The notes: a model not told the origin generated them from the letters alone. Shown: positions 33,918 through 43,455, counted from the stretch's first letter. The stretch is DNA of 64,000 bases from DATBGE01 sp036558125 (GCA_036558125.1 DATBGE010000143.1:1-64000), one strand, 5' to 3'. Program-made: numbers and translations.

Positions 33918-35081
33918 ATGACCAGGATTCGCTCGAAAGATCTGGATCGGGGCTTCTCCACCCGCGCAGTGCACGCCGGCCAGCAGGAAGATCCGCTGGC
34001 CGGGGCCGTGATGACACCAATCTACCAGACCAGTACCTATGTCCAAGAGGGTCTGGGGCGCCACAAAGGCTACGAGTACGCCCGCACTCAGAACCCGACC
34101 CGTGAGGCGTTGGAGCGCAACGTCGCCAGCCTCGAGGGCGGACAATACGGCTTCGCGTTCGGCTCAGGTCTCGCGGCGACCGACACGGTGCTCAAGCTAC
34201 TCTCCGCCGGGGACCACGTCGTCTGCGGTGAGAATGTCTACGGCGGAACTCACCGGTTGATGGAACGGGTCTACGCCCGGCTCGGACTGTCGTTCACCTT
34301 CGTGGATGCGCGCGATATCCGGAATATCGAGCGGGCGGTAACACCCGCGACCCGGATGATCTACTGCGAGACGCCCACCAATCCGATGATGCACATCACG
34401 GATCTCGCCGCGGTGGGTGATCTCACGCAGGCGCGCGGGCTGCTCCTCGCCGTCGACAACACCTTCGCTACACCGTTCTTCCAGCGGCCGCTCTCATCCG
34501 GAGCGGACATCGTCATTCATTCCACGACCAAGTACCTGAACGGCCACAGCGACATGGTGGGCGGTGTCGTCGTCACGTCACGCGACGACCTCGCCGAGCG
34601 GATCGGCTTTCTGCAGAACGGAGCCGGCGCGGTTCCCGGCCCCATGGATTGCTGGCTGGCACTGCGCGGCATCAAGACATTGCCGCTGCGCATGCGCCGA
34701 CACGACGAAAACGGGCGTCGCATCGCTCAATGGCTCAGCCAACATCGTGCCATCACGAAGATTTACTATCCCGGCCTGCCGTCTCATCCCCAGCACGACC
34801 TGGCCTGCCGGCAGATGACCGGCTTTGGTGGAATGATCTCGATCGACCTGGGGGACCCCGAGAAGGCCCGGCGAATGGCCGAACGGACGAACATCTTCGC
34901 CTTGGCCGAGTCTCTGGGCGGTGTCGAGAGCCTGATCGGCCATCCCGCGTCAATGACACACGCGTCAGTTCCGGTCGCGATGCGTCAGGCAATGGGCCTC
35001 ACCGACAGCCTGATTCGCCTGAGCTGCGGCATTGAGGACGCCGAGGACCTGATGGCGGACTTGGAGCAGGCGCTAGGGTAG
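33918..35081 (+). CDS. metB: Cystathionine gamma-synthase/lyase-family PLP enzyme
   Basis: A 387-residue Cys/Met metabolism PLP enzyme. The start at ATG 33918 gives MTRIRSKDLDRGFSTRAVHAGQ. Visible: YEYARTQNPTR, the PLP-binding ENVYGGTHR, DNTFATPFFQRP, the Schiff-base Lys in HSTTKYLNGHSDMVGG and GHPASMTHASVP. MetB (synthase) and MetC/CGL (lyase) cannot be separated from sequence alone by eye, so the symbol is provisional. The upstream open frame is antisense to the regulator gene. Confidence 0.88.
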   Translation: MTRIRSKDLDRGFSTRAVHAGQQEDPLAGAVMTPIYQTSTYVQEGLGRHKGYEYARTQNPTREALERNVASLEGGQYGFAFGSGLAATDTVLKLLSAGDHVVCGENVYGGTHRLMERVYARLGLSFTFVDARDIRNIERAVTPATRMIYCETPTNPMMHITDLAAVGDLTQARGLLLAVDNTFATPFFQRPLSSGADIVIHSTTKYLNGHSDMVGGVVVTSRDDLAERIGFLQNGAGAVPGPMDCWLALRGIKTLPLRMRRHDENGRRIAQWLSQHRAITKIYYPGLPSHPQHDLACRQMTGFGGMISIDLGDPEKARRMAERTNIFALAESLGGVESLIGHPASMTHASVPVAMRQAMGLTDSLIRLSCGIEDAEDLMADLEQALG

Positions 35082-35159
35082 CATGCCGTTCCGTATCAGA
35101 ATGAAACGAAGTAGAATTCACGACGTAGGGTCGCTCTCCTCACCACGGACGAGCCGTCT

Positions 35160-36176
35160 ATGAGCACCTCGGTTCCAAGCACGCGGCCGCGGCGTACCCT
35201 GCCCCAGATTGCCGCCGTTTCCTGGGAACATCCGGCCGATCGCGCAGCCCTTCAGGCGATGCGGGCGGTTCCCGGCTTCGATGAAGCGGTCCGCAAGATC
35301 GTGGCGATCCTGGGCGGAGAGCGCGGTATCCGCCTCCTGTTCCAGGCCAACGCAGTGAAGGCCGGTCCCTCCCAACTTCCCACGCTCTACAGCACGCATG
35401 TCGAGGTGTGCACCACCTTCGACTGGCCCAAGGTTCCCGAGCTGTTCGTCACCCAGACTCCGATATTCAATGCCGGAGCCTACGGGGTGGACGATCCCTT
35501 CATCGTCCTGCACTCCGCGGCGTTGGAAATGCTCGACGACGAAGAGATGCGGGCGCTCATCTCGCACGAGATGGGACACGTGATGAGCGGCCATGCGCTC
35601 TACCGCACCATCGCCGAGATCCTGTTGCTGGTGAGTTTCTCGGCGTTGCCCATCCTCGCGGGCATCGCGCTTCTTCCGATCCGCCTCGCCCTCTTGGAAT
35701 GGATGCGGAAGTCGGAGCTCTCGAGCGATCGCGCCGGCCTGCTGGGGAGCCAGGACCCCCTTGCGTCCCAGCGGCTGTTCATGAAAATGTCGGGCGGCGT
35801 GCGACCGCCCAACGTGGTGGGCCAGCTCAATCTGGAAGCGTTCATGGCCCAGGCGCAGGAGTATTCCCAGAGCAACGAGGGTCTCGATGTGATCTACAAG
35901 ATCCTCAACACTCTGGCGCTCACCCATCCGATGCACACCGTGCGAGCCGGCGAGCTGCAGCAGTGGATGGCGGCCGGCGAGTACGACCGGATTCTTCGCG
36001 GCGAATACACCAGGCGTGGGCCGGAGTCGGCCTCGCGCCCGCTCCGCGATGACTTCGCCGAGGCGGGGAGTCATTACGCCCGGGAGACCCGGGAGACGCT
36101 GGATCACGTGGTCGACGCCGCCAAGAAGGCCGCGAACCGGGTGGGAGAGGCCTTCCGGAAAGCGCAGGAGAAATGA
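35160..36176 (+). CDS. M48-family zinc metallopeptidase
   Basis: A 338-residue HtpX/Ste24-related peptidase. HEMGHVMSGHALYR contains the zinc-binding HExxH, and the third ligand lies in KSELSSDRAGLL after a hydrophobic membrane segment (~155-180). N-terminal residues ~55-110 form the usual substrate-like region. The C-terminal ~40 residues are helical and charged. The stop overlaps the purD ATG (ATGA). Confidence 0.9.
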   Translation: MSTSVPSTRPRRTLPQIAAVSWEHPADRAALQAMRAVPGFDEAVRKIVAILGGERGIRLLFQANAVKAGPSQLPTLYSTHVEVCTTFDWPKVPELFVTQTPIFNAGAYGVDDPFIVLHSAALEMLDDEEMRALISHEMGHVMSGHALYRTIAEILLLVSFSALPILAGIALLPIRLALLEWMRKSELSSDRAGLLGSQDPLASQRLFMKMSGGVRPPNVVGQLNLEAFMAQAQEYSQSNEGLDVIYKILNTLALTHPMHTVRAGELQQWMAAGEYDRILRGEYTRRGPESASRPLRDDFAEAGSHYARETRETLDHVVDAAKKAANRVGEAFRKAQEK

Positions 36177-37459
36177 GAGTACTGGTCGTCGGAGGGGGAG
36201 GACGGGAACACGCGCTTTGCTGGGCGCTTCGTCACGACCTTCCCTCCGCCGACATCTACTGCGCGCCGGGTAATCCCGGCACTGCTGAAATCGCCACCAA
36301 TCTCGAAATCTCCGCCACCGACATCGATCGCCTCGCCGACGCGGCCGACGCCTACGGCATCGACCTCACCGTCGTTGGCCCCGAGCAGCCGCTCGCGCTG
36401 GGACTGGCCGACCGGCTTCGGGCGGAGGGCCGCTCGGTGTTCGGGCCCGGCGCCGCCGGCGCGGCCATCGAAGCATCGAAGGCCTTCGCGAAGGAAGTGA
36501 TGAAAAAGGCCGGCGTGCCCACCGCGGCGAGCCGGTCGTTCGATCGCCTGGACGAGGCCCTCCAGTACGTTGACAGTCACGCCGAGCCGCTGGTGGTAAA
36601 GGCGTCGGGCCTCGCCGGCGGCAAGGGCGCGGTGGTGTGCATGACGCGCGCGGATGCGCGCAGCGCGGTTCGCACCATGCTGGGCGAAGGACGATTCGGC
36701 CTGGCCGGCCGGGTCGTCGTCATCGAAGAATTCATGGAAGGCGAAGAACTCTCGTTGCTGGCGATCACCGACGGGCAGAGCGTGGAGCTGCTCCCGGGCG
36801 CGCAGGACCACAAACGGCTGGGCGAGGGAGACCACGGGCCCAACACCGGAGGGATGGGGGCGTACAGCCCGGTGTCCATCGCCACTCCCGCTCTGCTGGA
36901 GCGAGTGGAGAAGGAAGTCCTGCTCCCCACGCTTCAGCAGCTTGCCCGCGAGGGGGCTCCTTTCTCCGGAGTCCTCTACGCCGGCCTGATGATCGGGCCG
37001 GATGGGAGCCCTCGTGTCGTCGAGTTCAACTGCCGGTTCGGAGACCCCGAGGCCCAGGTCATTCTCCCTCTCCTCGCCGGCGGCCTCGCGGAGTGCATGG
37101 CGAGTGTGGCGCGGGGACAGACGCCGACGGCGCTCTCTCTCGAGCCCGGCCTCTTTGCCGTGACGACTGTGCTCGCGGCGCGCGGCTATCCGGAGGTTCC
37201 GGTCAAGGGAGCGGAGATCACGATTCCCGAATCGCTGGCTCCGGAAGTGACCGTCTTTCATGCCGGCACCGCGCGTGACGAAGAGGGCACCTTGCGAGTA
37301 GCGGGAGGCCGGGTGCTGAATGTGACAGCGGTCGCCTCCAGCTTCGAGGAGGCGCAGGCGAAGAGCCGGGAGGCCGCCGAGGCGATTCAGTTTGACGGCA
37401 AGGTCTTCCGCAGAGACATCGGATGGAGGGAGGCGGCGCGACTGACTTCCCGCGTGTGA
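36173..37459 (+). CDS. purD: Phosphoribosylamine-glycine ligase PurD
   Basis: A 428-residue ATP-grasp enzyme, second step of purine synthesis. N-terminus MRVLVVGGGGREHALCW, then GPEQPLALG, KASGLAGGKGAVV, EEFMEGEELS, DHKRLGEGDHGPNTGGMGAY and EFNCRFGDPEAQ. Complete to the TGA at 37457-37459. The last codons are part of the 98-bp tandem duplication that follows. Cotranslated with the M48 peptidase gene. Confidence 0.97.
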   Translation: MRVLVVGGGGREHALCWALRHDLPSADIYCAPGNPGTAEIATNLEISATDIDRLADAADAYGIDLTVVGPEQPLALGLADRLRAEGRSVFGPGAAGAAIEASKAFAKEVMKKAGVPTAASRSFDRLDEALQYVDSHAEPLVVKASGLAGGKGAVVCMTRADARSAVRTMLGEGRFGLAGRVVVIEEFMEGEELSLLAITDGQSVELLPGAQDHKRLGEGDHGPNTGGMGAYSPVSIATPALLERVEKEVLLPTLQQLAREGAPFSGVLYAGLMIGPDGSPRVVEFNCRFGDPEAQVILPLLAGGLAECMASVARGQTPTALSLEPGLFAVTTVLAARGYPEVPVKGAEITIPESLAPEVTVFHAGTARDEEGTLRVAGGRVLNVTAVASSFEEAQAKSREAAEAIQFDGKVFRRDIGWREAARLTSRV

Positions 37460-37646
37460 CGCAGGTCCTGCCTTGGTCGTCCTTCCTCTGTCATTGTACG
37501 GTTTTCACCTCCTTTGTAGGCGAAATTCCTACGAGAGCATGCGGTTCCCGCGTGTGACGCAGATCCTGCCCTAGTCGTACCTTCCTGTGTCATTATTGCG
37601 GCGTTCGCCTGCTCTTGTGGGCGGAAATTCTCAGGGAGGAAGTATG
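37447..37646 (+). repeat. Tandem ~98-bp duplication between purD and the cupredoxin gene
   Basis: Copy 1 (37447-37541) begins TTCCCGCGTGTGACGCAGGT; copy 2 (37545-37646) begins TTCCCGCGTGTGACGCAGAT. They stay aligned through CCTTCCT(C/G)TGTCATT and (G)CG(A/G)AATTC, about 80% identical. Copy 1 contains the purD stop; copy 2 ends in the ribosome site and ATG of the next gene. Confidence 0.75.
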
Positions 37647-38066
37647 TCTTCATCGCGCAGTCGCAGGACCTTGGCCCTCCTCTCACTGTCCCTCGTGGGG
37701 CTGGCGGGCCTGGCATGTGGTAGTACGACCAGTTACGGGAGCGGTGGTGGAGGTGGAAGCAACTATCCGAATCCCACCGGCGCTCAGGTCATCATGGTTC
37801 ATGGCGCCAGGAATAAGACCACCACCGCGTTCAGCCCGGACCCCTTCACGGTTTCGCTGAACGGTGCGGCTTCGGTCAGCGTCGAGTTCGGCAACGATGA
37901 TAATGAGACCCATCATGTCGTCGAGAGCGTGGCGAATCCGACCTTTGACAGCGGCAACCTGCTCAAGGGGACGACGTATACCCACAACTTTACAACGGCC
38001 GGCACGTACAACTACCACTGCTCGATTCACCCGAACATGGTCGGGCAGATCAAGGTCAACCCGTAG
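37644..38066 (+). CDS. Plastocyanin-like cupredoxin lipoprotein
   Basis: A 140-residue exported protein with signal sequence and lipobox LAGLAC, a Gly/Ser-rich linker, and a cupredoxin domain. Type I copper ligands are visible: His in DNETHHVVES, then Cys, His and Met in YNYHCSIHPNMVGQIKV. It probably carries electrons on the periplasmic face or binds copper. The ATG at 37644 follows AGGGAGGAAGT. A strong terminator follows the stop. Confidence 0.92.
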   Translation: MSSSRSRRTLALLSLSLVGLAGLACGSTTSYGSGGGGGSNYPNPTGAQVIMVHGARNKTTTAFSPDPFTVSLNGAASVSVEFGNDDNETHHVVESVANPTFDSGNLLKGTTYTHNFTTAGTYNYHCSIHPNMVGQIKVNP

Positions 38067-38090
38067 CACAGGCTTCGAAAGTGCGGAGCA

Positions 38091-38117
38091 GGGCGCCCTT
38101 GCCGGCGCCCTTTTTTT
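38091..38117 (+). terminator. Rho-independent terminator after the cupredoxin gene
   Basis: GGGCGCC, six-nucleotide loop CTTGCC, GGCGCCC, then seven T residues: a classical intrinsic terminator 24 nt after the stop. Confidence 0.93.
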
Positions 38118-38157
38118 GGCCACCTTCAACCTCTTCAGACCTTCAGAGAGGACCTTC

Positions 38158-38700
38158 GTGCCGGAAACCCCACTCGCAGGATGGGAAAGCTTCTACGTCA
38201 TTCTGGGCTCGTCCGCGGCGGCGCTGACCGGGCTTCAGTTCGTCGTCATGGCGCTGGTCGCTGATTTGCCCCGGGTGGGCTCGGTCCACGACATCGCGAC
38301 CTACGGCACCCCCTCCGTCGTGCATTTCTGCACGGCACTGCTCATCTCATGCATCCTGAGTGCTCCCTGGCCGGATCTCGAAGCGGTTCACATCCCGCTG
38401 CTTCTCACCGCCGCGGCCGGGGTCGTGTATATGGTGATCGTGATCCGGCGGGCGCGCGGCCGAGGGAACTACAAGCCTGTTTTGGAAGACTGGATCTGGC
38501 ACACCATGCTTCCCTTCCTCGCGTATGCCCTGGTCTGCGGTGCCGCTCTCGAACTGGAGCATCACCCGACCGCAGCACTCTTCCTGATCGGGGCTGCGAC
38601 GCTACTGCTCGTCTTCATCGGGATTCACAACGCTTGGGATACCGTAGTGTGGATTGCGACGCAGGAGGCCCGGAAGAAAAAGGCTCACACCAGCGACTAG
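38158..38700 (+). CDS. Multi-pass membrane protein of unknown function
   Basis: A 180-residue protein starting at GTG 38158 with AGAGAGGA upstream. About five hydrophobic segments are visible (for example ILGSSAAALTGLQFVVMALVA, LLLTAAAGVVYMVIVIRRAR, LFLIGAATLLLVFIGIHNAW). I recognise no family. It starts its own unit after the terminator and ends next to a convergent response regulator gene with no gap. Confidence 0.75.
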   Translation: MPETPLAGWESFYVILGSSAAALTGLQFVVMALVADLPRVGSVHDIATYGTPSVVHFCTALLISCILSAPWPDLEAVHIPLLLTAAAGVVYMVIVIRRARGRGNYKPVLEDWIWHTMLPFLAYALVCGAALELEHHPTAALFLIGAATLLLVFIGIHNAWDTVVWIATQEARKKKAHTSD

Positions 38701-39114
38701 CTAGAGTCCCTCGGCGGGAACCCCCGCCGTTGCGGAGGGAACCGCTCGGGTGATCGCCTCGAGGAGCCGATCGCCGCAGATGGGTTTGTGCAGGTACTCG
38801 CAGACCCCGCAGGCCCGGTAACGGGCTTCGGCTTCGGGCCCATCATCCGCGGTGTAAATCAGGGTGGGAAGCCGCACTCCTCTGCCGACAAGGTGCAAGT
38901 GCAGCTCGAGTCCGGTCATCTGCGGCATGTGCGCGTCGAGCAGCAGACAATCGGGAAGTCCCCCTCCGAGGGCCAGCGACTCGATGAACTCGGGGCCCGA
39001 GGCATAGACTGAGGGCCTGAGTCCGAGGGCTTCACACAGCCGCCGCAGGCCCACCCGGACCGAGGCTTCATCCTCGACGATCGCGACCGAGATCGGATGG
39101 GCCTGCCGGCTCAT
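38701..39114 (-). CDS. Single-domain response regulator (FixJ-type receiver)
   Basis: A 137-residue receiver with all key residues: acidic pair in VAIVEDEASVR, phosphoacceptor in CLLLDAHMPQMTG, Thr in IYTADD and Lys in YLHKPI. It has no output domain, so it may act by protein contact or phosphorelay. Its ATG overlaps the TAA of the MASE1 kinase by 1 nt, making the two an evident pair. Confidence 0.92.
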   Translation of the reverse strand: MSRQAHPISVAIVEDEASVRVGLRRLCEALGLRPSVYASGPEFIESLALGGGLPDCLLLDAHMPQMTGLELHLHLVGRGVRLPTLIYTADDGPEAEARYRACGVCEYLHKPICGDRLLEAITRAVPSATAGVPAEGL

Positions 39115-41210
39115 TAGTGCTGGAAGGAAGGCAAATGCGTGGACCCGGGGCCTGGCGGTTCCAGGGCGACCTCAGGCGACGACACGAGCAGGCAGTGAAC
39201 CGTAGCGCCACGATCGGCGTTGTTTTCCGCCCAAAGCCTGCCGCCGTGAGCCGCCACGATCGTCCGTGAAATTGAGAGTCCGAGCCCCAGCCCCTCGGAC
39301 TTGGTCGTGACGAATGGTTCGAAGAGACGCTCCAGCAGCGCCGCCGGGATTCCGGTTCCAGAATCCCGGACCGAGACATGCACGTTGTTTCGCGCATCCA
39401 CGTTCGCGATCAGCGTCAACCGCCGGTCGGCTGCCGCCGTGGAGGTCATGGCTTCACAGGCGTTGATGATCAGGTTGAGCAGCACCTGCTGGAGCTGCAC
39501 CCGGTCTCCGAGTACGGAAGGGAGATCAGGCGACACCAGCGCCGTCGCAGTCACCCTCCGCGTAATCAGCTCGGCATGGGCCAGCTCGAACACCTCCGAG
39601 ACGAGCTCCCGGATATCCATCGGCTGAAGGTGAGTGTCACCGCGTTTGAGCAGCGCCCGGAGGCGGCGGATGACCTGCGCAGCGCGCTGATCCTCGGAGG
39701 CGATGTCACCCAGAATCTCGTCTAACTCCTGCAGGTTGGCGGGTTCCCGCCGGAGCAGGCGCCGGGCGGCTTCCGCGTTGCTGGAGATCGCGGTCAGGGG
39801 CTGATTGAGCTCGTGGGCCAGGGCGCCGGAAAGCTGTCCCAGGACCGCGACTCGGGCCAGGTGAGAGAGTTCGCGCCGTTGTTCCTCGATCTGCATCAGG
39901 GCCTGTCGTCGCGCGGTCACGTTCGCTCGGGTCACTACCGCGCCACCATCTGGCCGCGCCAGTGTCTCGAGGCTCAGCGCGTAGCGCTCACGCTTCCCAT
40001 CCTGGCCCTGATCATATTCCATTTCGAAGCGGCGGCTCTCGCGACGCAGTACCCGCTGGACCCCGGCCAGCGCCCGCGCCGCCGTCTCGTCCCCCTGGTC
40101 CGCTGCCGCGCGGCAAGCCTCGAGGTAGTCGTCTCCCACGCCCACCCGGTGGAACAGTTCCACCTCGGCGGTCTCGGCGAAGCGCCGCCAGGAATCGTTG
40201 GCTTCGAGCACAATCCCGCGAGCGTCGAGGATCGCGACGTGATCCTGAAGCGAGGCAAGTAGCGCGTGATAGAGCTGGACGACCTTGTGGCGCCCGCTGT
40301 TGACCGCGGCAATGCAGAGCACAGGGAGCGTCGTCAGGAGCAGGAAGACCTGCAGCAGAATAACGTTGGCGTCGGTCGCGGTCGCAACGAACGGGCCGGT
40401 GCCCCGATCGGCGGCCCCGATTGCACCGAAGGCTACGAAGGTCAGTGCAAGGCTGGCTCCCGCCGGGCCAAAGCGCAGCGCCGCCCAGATCAGCACCGGC
40501 AGCGGTGAGTAGAGGGGAAGGGCGATGTGCCAGGGGTGGCGGCCGCGCCAGAGCAGGGCGATGGCACAGGTCAACGCCAGCCCAACAGTCAGCAGGATCC
40601 CCTCGAGAATCCGTCGCCGTTCAATGCGCTGATACCACAGACTCGGCATGCCAGCAACGGTGAGTACCAGCGCCGGCAGCAGGGTCAGGCCGGTGAGGGC
40701 GTTCGACATGAACCAGCCCCTCCAGGGATCCCAGTACGTCGTGGCCCCACCGTGCAGCACGACATCGGCCGCGCCGAGGCTGGCTCCCACTGCTGGCGCG
40801 ACGAGGACCGCGCTGAGAACGAACAGGGCCAGGGCGCGGACACTGTCCAGCCGCGGCGGGCCACCGAAGGCCCACTGCAGCAGGACCGCCGCGGTGAGCG
40901 CTCGCGAAATGTTCGCCACGTCAGCCAGCAGCACCCAGCTCACACTCCATTGAGGCCAATGGGCGATGAAATGGGCGATGGAGCCGACCAGGATGTACCA
41001 GATCCAGTCCCGCCGCGCAGTGGCGATCAGCGCCGCGGTCAGGATGGCATAGGGCGGGAAGAGAACGGCGGCGCCGATCTCGGGATATCGCAGCACGGCG
41101 CCAAGGTAGTTGCCGAGCAGAATGGCGGGGGTAAAAAGCAGCAACCCGGGCGCAAGGGGAACAAGCCCTGCGTCGGCCACGGCGGCCTCGCGCGGATGCT
41201 GTGCGGTCAT
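39114..41210 (-). CDS. MASE1-type integral-membrane sensor histidine kinase
   Basis: A 698-residue kinase starting at ATG 41210. Residues ~15-300 form a MASE1-like sensor with about eight transmembrane helices (GNYLGAVLRYPEIGAAVLFPPYA, TLLPALVLTVAG). A PAS domain follows (~335-445), then HisKA with GALAHELNQPLTAISS and a HATPase domain with NLIINACEAM, DSGTGIP and GLGLGLSISRTIV. FixL-like in the kinase core. Translationally joined to the receiver gene downstream. Confidence 0.93.
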   Translation of the reverse strand: MTAQHPREAAVADAGLVPLAPGLLLFTPAILLGNYLGAVLRYPEIGAAVLFPPYAILTAALIATARRDWIWYILVGSIAHFIAHWPQWSVSWVLLADVANISRALTAAVLLQWAFGGPPRLDSVRALALFVLSAVLVAPAVGASLGAADVVLHGGATTYWDPWRGWFMSNALTGLTLLPALVLTVAGMPSLWYQRIERRRILEGILLTVGLALTCAIALLWRGRHPWHIALPLYSPLPVLIWAALRFGPAGASLALTFVAFGAIGAADRGTGPFVATATDANVILLQVFLLLTTLPVLCIAAVNSGRHKVVQLYHALLASLQDHVAILDARGIVLEANDSWRRFAETAEVELFHRVGVGDDYLEACRAAADQGDETAARALAGVQRVLRRESRRFEMEYDQGQDGKRERYALSLETLARPDGGAVVTRANVTARRQALMQIEEQRRELSHLARVAVLGQLSGALAHELNQPLTAISSNAEAARRLLRREPANLQELDEILGDIASEDQRAAQVIRRLRALLKRGDTHLQPMDIRELVSEVFELAHAELITRRVTATALVSPDLPSVLGDRVQLQQVLLNLIINACEAMTSTAAADRRLTLIANVDARNNVHVSVRDSGTGIPAALLERLFEPFVTTKSEGLGLGLSISRTIVAAHGGRLWAENNADRGATVHCLLVSSPEVALEPPGPGSTHLPSFQH

Positions 41211-41426
41211 CAACCGGTGCGATTGGCGCGTTTGTCCCTCGGAGCGCCGAGCCGGGTCGGTTCCTACCGGCTGGCGGGACCCAATATGACGCGCCGGCTC
41301 TGGCCCGGCTATTGGTCCAGAGGGAACGGCTTCCGGCACTTCGGCGGGTCTCCGGGCACCGTTCACGGAGGAACGAAGTCACCCCGACCGTGGGTCGGCC
41401 ACCCTTCCGACTATAGATTAGTGGAA

Positions 41427-42251
41427 ATGCCTGAACTACCCGAAGTCGAAACCATTGTCCAGGACATTCGCCCGGATCTGGTCGGCCGCACGATTCGGCG
41501 GGCCACTCTGTCTCACATCGATGTGCTGCGAGGAGTAACCCGCCCCAAATTGCTCAAGGCGCTGAAGGGCGCGGCCATACGCAGTGTGACCCGCCGGGCC
41601 AAACACGCCGTCATCGCGTTCGAAGAGCGGCGCCTCGTGATCCAGCCGGGGATGACCGGCTCCCTGACCGTGCGCCGAGAGCCCCTTACCCGTGACGAGG
41701 CGAAATACGCAGTCCTCCGCGCACCGCTCGATTCCGGCCGTGAACTGGTCTACCAGGATGTCAGGCGGCTCGGCACCCTCTTGTTGCTGAACGAGCGGCA
41801 ATGGGCTGCATACGACGCCTCGATTGGGCCCGAGCCGCTGGAGCCGGGTTTTACCCCCGAAGTATTTCGGACTTCGCTCAAACGCACCCGGCAGGCCATC
41901 AAGAAGGCGTTGATGGACCAGAAGCTCATCGCCGGTGTGGGGAACATCTACGCGAATGAGGCGCTCTTTGCGGCCGGCATCGATCCGTCCCGTTCGGCGG
42001 CTTCGCTCAGCAAGGAAGAGTTCGGCCGGCTCTTCGTAGAGATCCGGCGGATTCTGAGCGCCGCGATAGAGGCTGAGGGGACCACGTTTCGCGACTATCG
42101 CACCGGCACCGGCGAACCAGGCAATTTCCAACTCGAGTTGCTGGTCTACGGCCGCGAAGGTGAACCCTGCCGCCGCTGTGGGACGCGGTTGGTCGGGACG
42201 CATACGATCGACGCGCGGATTACTGTTTTTTGTTATAGGTGCCAGGGCTGA
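41427..42251 (+). CDS. mutM: Formamidopyrimidine-DNA glycosylase MutM (Fpg)
   Basis: A 274-residue base-excision repair enzyme for 8-oxoguanine. After Met removal the catalytic Pro-Glu start is MPELPEVETI. H2TH helices contain KKALMDQKLIAGVGNIYANEAL, and the C-terminal zinc finger is CRRCGTRLVG...FCYRCQG. Complete. A TATAGAT box lies 10 nt upstream of the ATG in the 216-bp divergent gap to the kinase gene; whether it is a promoter is uncertain. Confidence 0.96.
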   Translation: MPELPEVETIVQDIRPDLVGRTIRRATLSHIDVLRGVTRPKLLKALKGAAIRSVTRRAKHAVIAFEERRLVIQPGMTGSLTVRREPLTRDEAKYAVLRAPLDSGRELVYQDVRRLGTLLLLNERQWAAYDASIGPEPLEPGFTPEVFRTSLKRTRQAIKKALMDQKLIAGVGNIYANEALFAAGIDPSRSAASLSKEEFGRLFVEIRRILSAAIEAEGTTFRDYRTGTGEPGNFQLELLVYGREGEPCRRCGTRLVGTHTIDARITVFCYRCQG

Positions 42252-42358
42252 TAGGTGGTAAGGAGTAGGGTGTAGGGAGTAGGGCGCGTACGAACCTAGC
42301 TCGTCTCCCACACCCTACTCCTACACCCTACACCCTACTCCCTACTCCCTACCACCCA
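42252..42358. repeat. Micro-repeat island L (GTAGGGAGTAGG words, inverted arms)
   Basis: Left arm 42252-42284 (TAGGTGGTAAGGAGTAGGGT) pairs with right arm 42305-42358 (CACCCTACTCCTACACCCTA). It fills the gap between mutM and the UvrC-like gene, both rightward. Confidence 0.85.
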
Positions 42359-42363
42359 CCACC

Positions 42364-43455
42364 GTGCCCCGTTCACCGACCCTCGCCCTACCTACCACCG
42401 ACCTCGTCCACCTCAAGGAACGGGTGCGTCGCCTGGCGGAAGATCGGCCCGGGGTCTATCGCATGCTCGACCCACGGGGCCGGGTGATCTACGTGGGCAA
42501 AGCCAGACAGGTCCGGACCCGACTGCTCTCCTATTTCCGTGCCGACCATCCCGACGAGAAGGCTGCGCGCATTCTTCACGCCGCCGCCGACATAGCCTGG
42601 GACTACGTGCCGAGCGAGTTCGCGGCCTATCTGGGCGAGTTGCGGCAGATCGTTCGGCACCGGCCGATGTTCAACCAGCGGATGAACCGGACCCGCAAGA
42701 CCTTGTTCATCCGGGTCCAGGGAGGTCCGGCGCCCAAGGTGTCGGCGGGAGGTCCGCTGGACGAGAGTGTCCGCTGCTACGGGCCCTTCATCAGCGCCGA
42801 GCGAGTACGGGACGCGGTTCGAGGCATCAACGACCTGCTGGGTCTCCGTGATTGCGCGCCGAACATGCCGATGGTCTTCGCCGGGCAGACCGATCTGTTC
42901 GACGTGGAAAGACGGGCCGCCTGCATGCGTCACGATTTCGGCTTCTGCACCGGTCCGTGCGCCGGTTTTGTGACGGAAAGGGACTATCTCAGCCGAGTGG
43001 ACACGGCCGTCGCCTTCCTCGAGGGGCGTACGATCCAGCCGCTCGACCGGGTGATTACCGAAATGCAGCAAGCGGCCGATGCCGGCGAGTTCGAGCGCGC
43101 TTCGCTCTGGCGGGAACGATTCGAGCGGCTGGAATGGCTCCTCGCCGCTATCGCACGAGCACGGACCGCGGTGGACGCGCTGAGTTTTGTTTATCGCGAT
43201 CCCGGACTAAAGGGAGACGATCGCGCCTACCTGATTCGCCAGGGCGTCGTGCTCGCGTCGTACCCATTTCCTTCGACGCCAATCGAGCAGGAAGCCTTCC
43301 GGGCCGTGGTGAAGGACATGCTGTCGGCCCCCGCCCCTTCCTCAGGTCCCCTCCCCTCTCGCCACCTGGATGAAATCCTGCTCGTGATGTCGTGGTTCCG
43401 TCGCCATCCCCAGGCATTCCGGCGGACCACACCACTCAATTCCTGGGTGGCCTGA
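42364..43455 (+). CDS. Short UvrC-like GIY-YIG endonuclease
   Basis: A 363-residue protein starting at GTG 42364. The GIY-YIG domain (~25-110) has GVYRMLDPRGRVIYVGKARQ and RTRLLSYF, as in UvrC. A Cys cluster (DCAPNMP, RRAACMRHDFGFCTGPCAG) and a UVR-like segment (FERASLWRERFERLEWL) follow. It lacks the C-terminal RNase H-like and helix-hairpin-helix domains of full UvrC, resembling Cho or an orphan N-terminal half. A DNA-repair role fits the adjacent mutM. Its stop overlaps the next ATG by 1 nt. Confidence 0.85.
   Translation: MPRSPTLALPTTDLVHLKERVRRLAEDRPGVYRMLDPRGRVIYVGKARQVRTRLLSYFRADHPDEKAARILHAAADIAWDYVPSEFAAYLGELRQIVRHRPMFNQRMNRTRKTLFIRVQGGPAPKVSAGGPLDESVRCYGPFISAERVRDAVRGINDLLGLRDCAPNMPMVFAGQTDLFDVERRAACMRHDFGFCTGPCAGFVTERDYLSRVDTAVAFLEGRTIQPLDRVITEMQQAADAGEFERASLWRERFERLEWLLAAIARARTAVDALSFVYRDPGLKGDDRAYLIRQGVVLASYPFPSTPIEQEAFRAVVKDMLSAPAPSSGPLPSRHLDEILLVMSWFRRHPQAFRRTTPLNSWVA

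Noticed and set aside
40527..41426. Long frame upstream of mutM
   Set aside because: Antisense to the kinase gene; MutM activity needs the MPELPE start at 41427.
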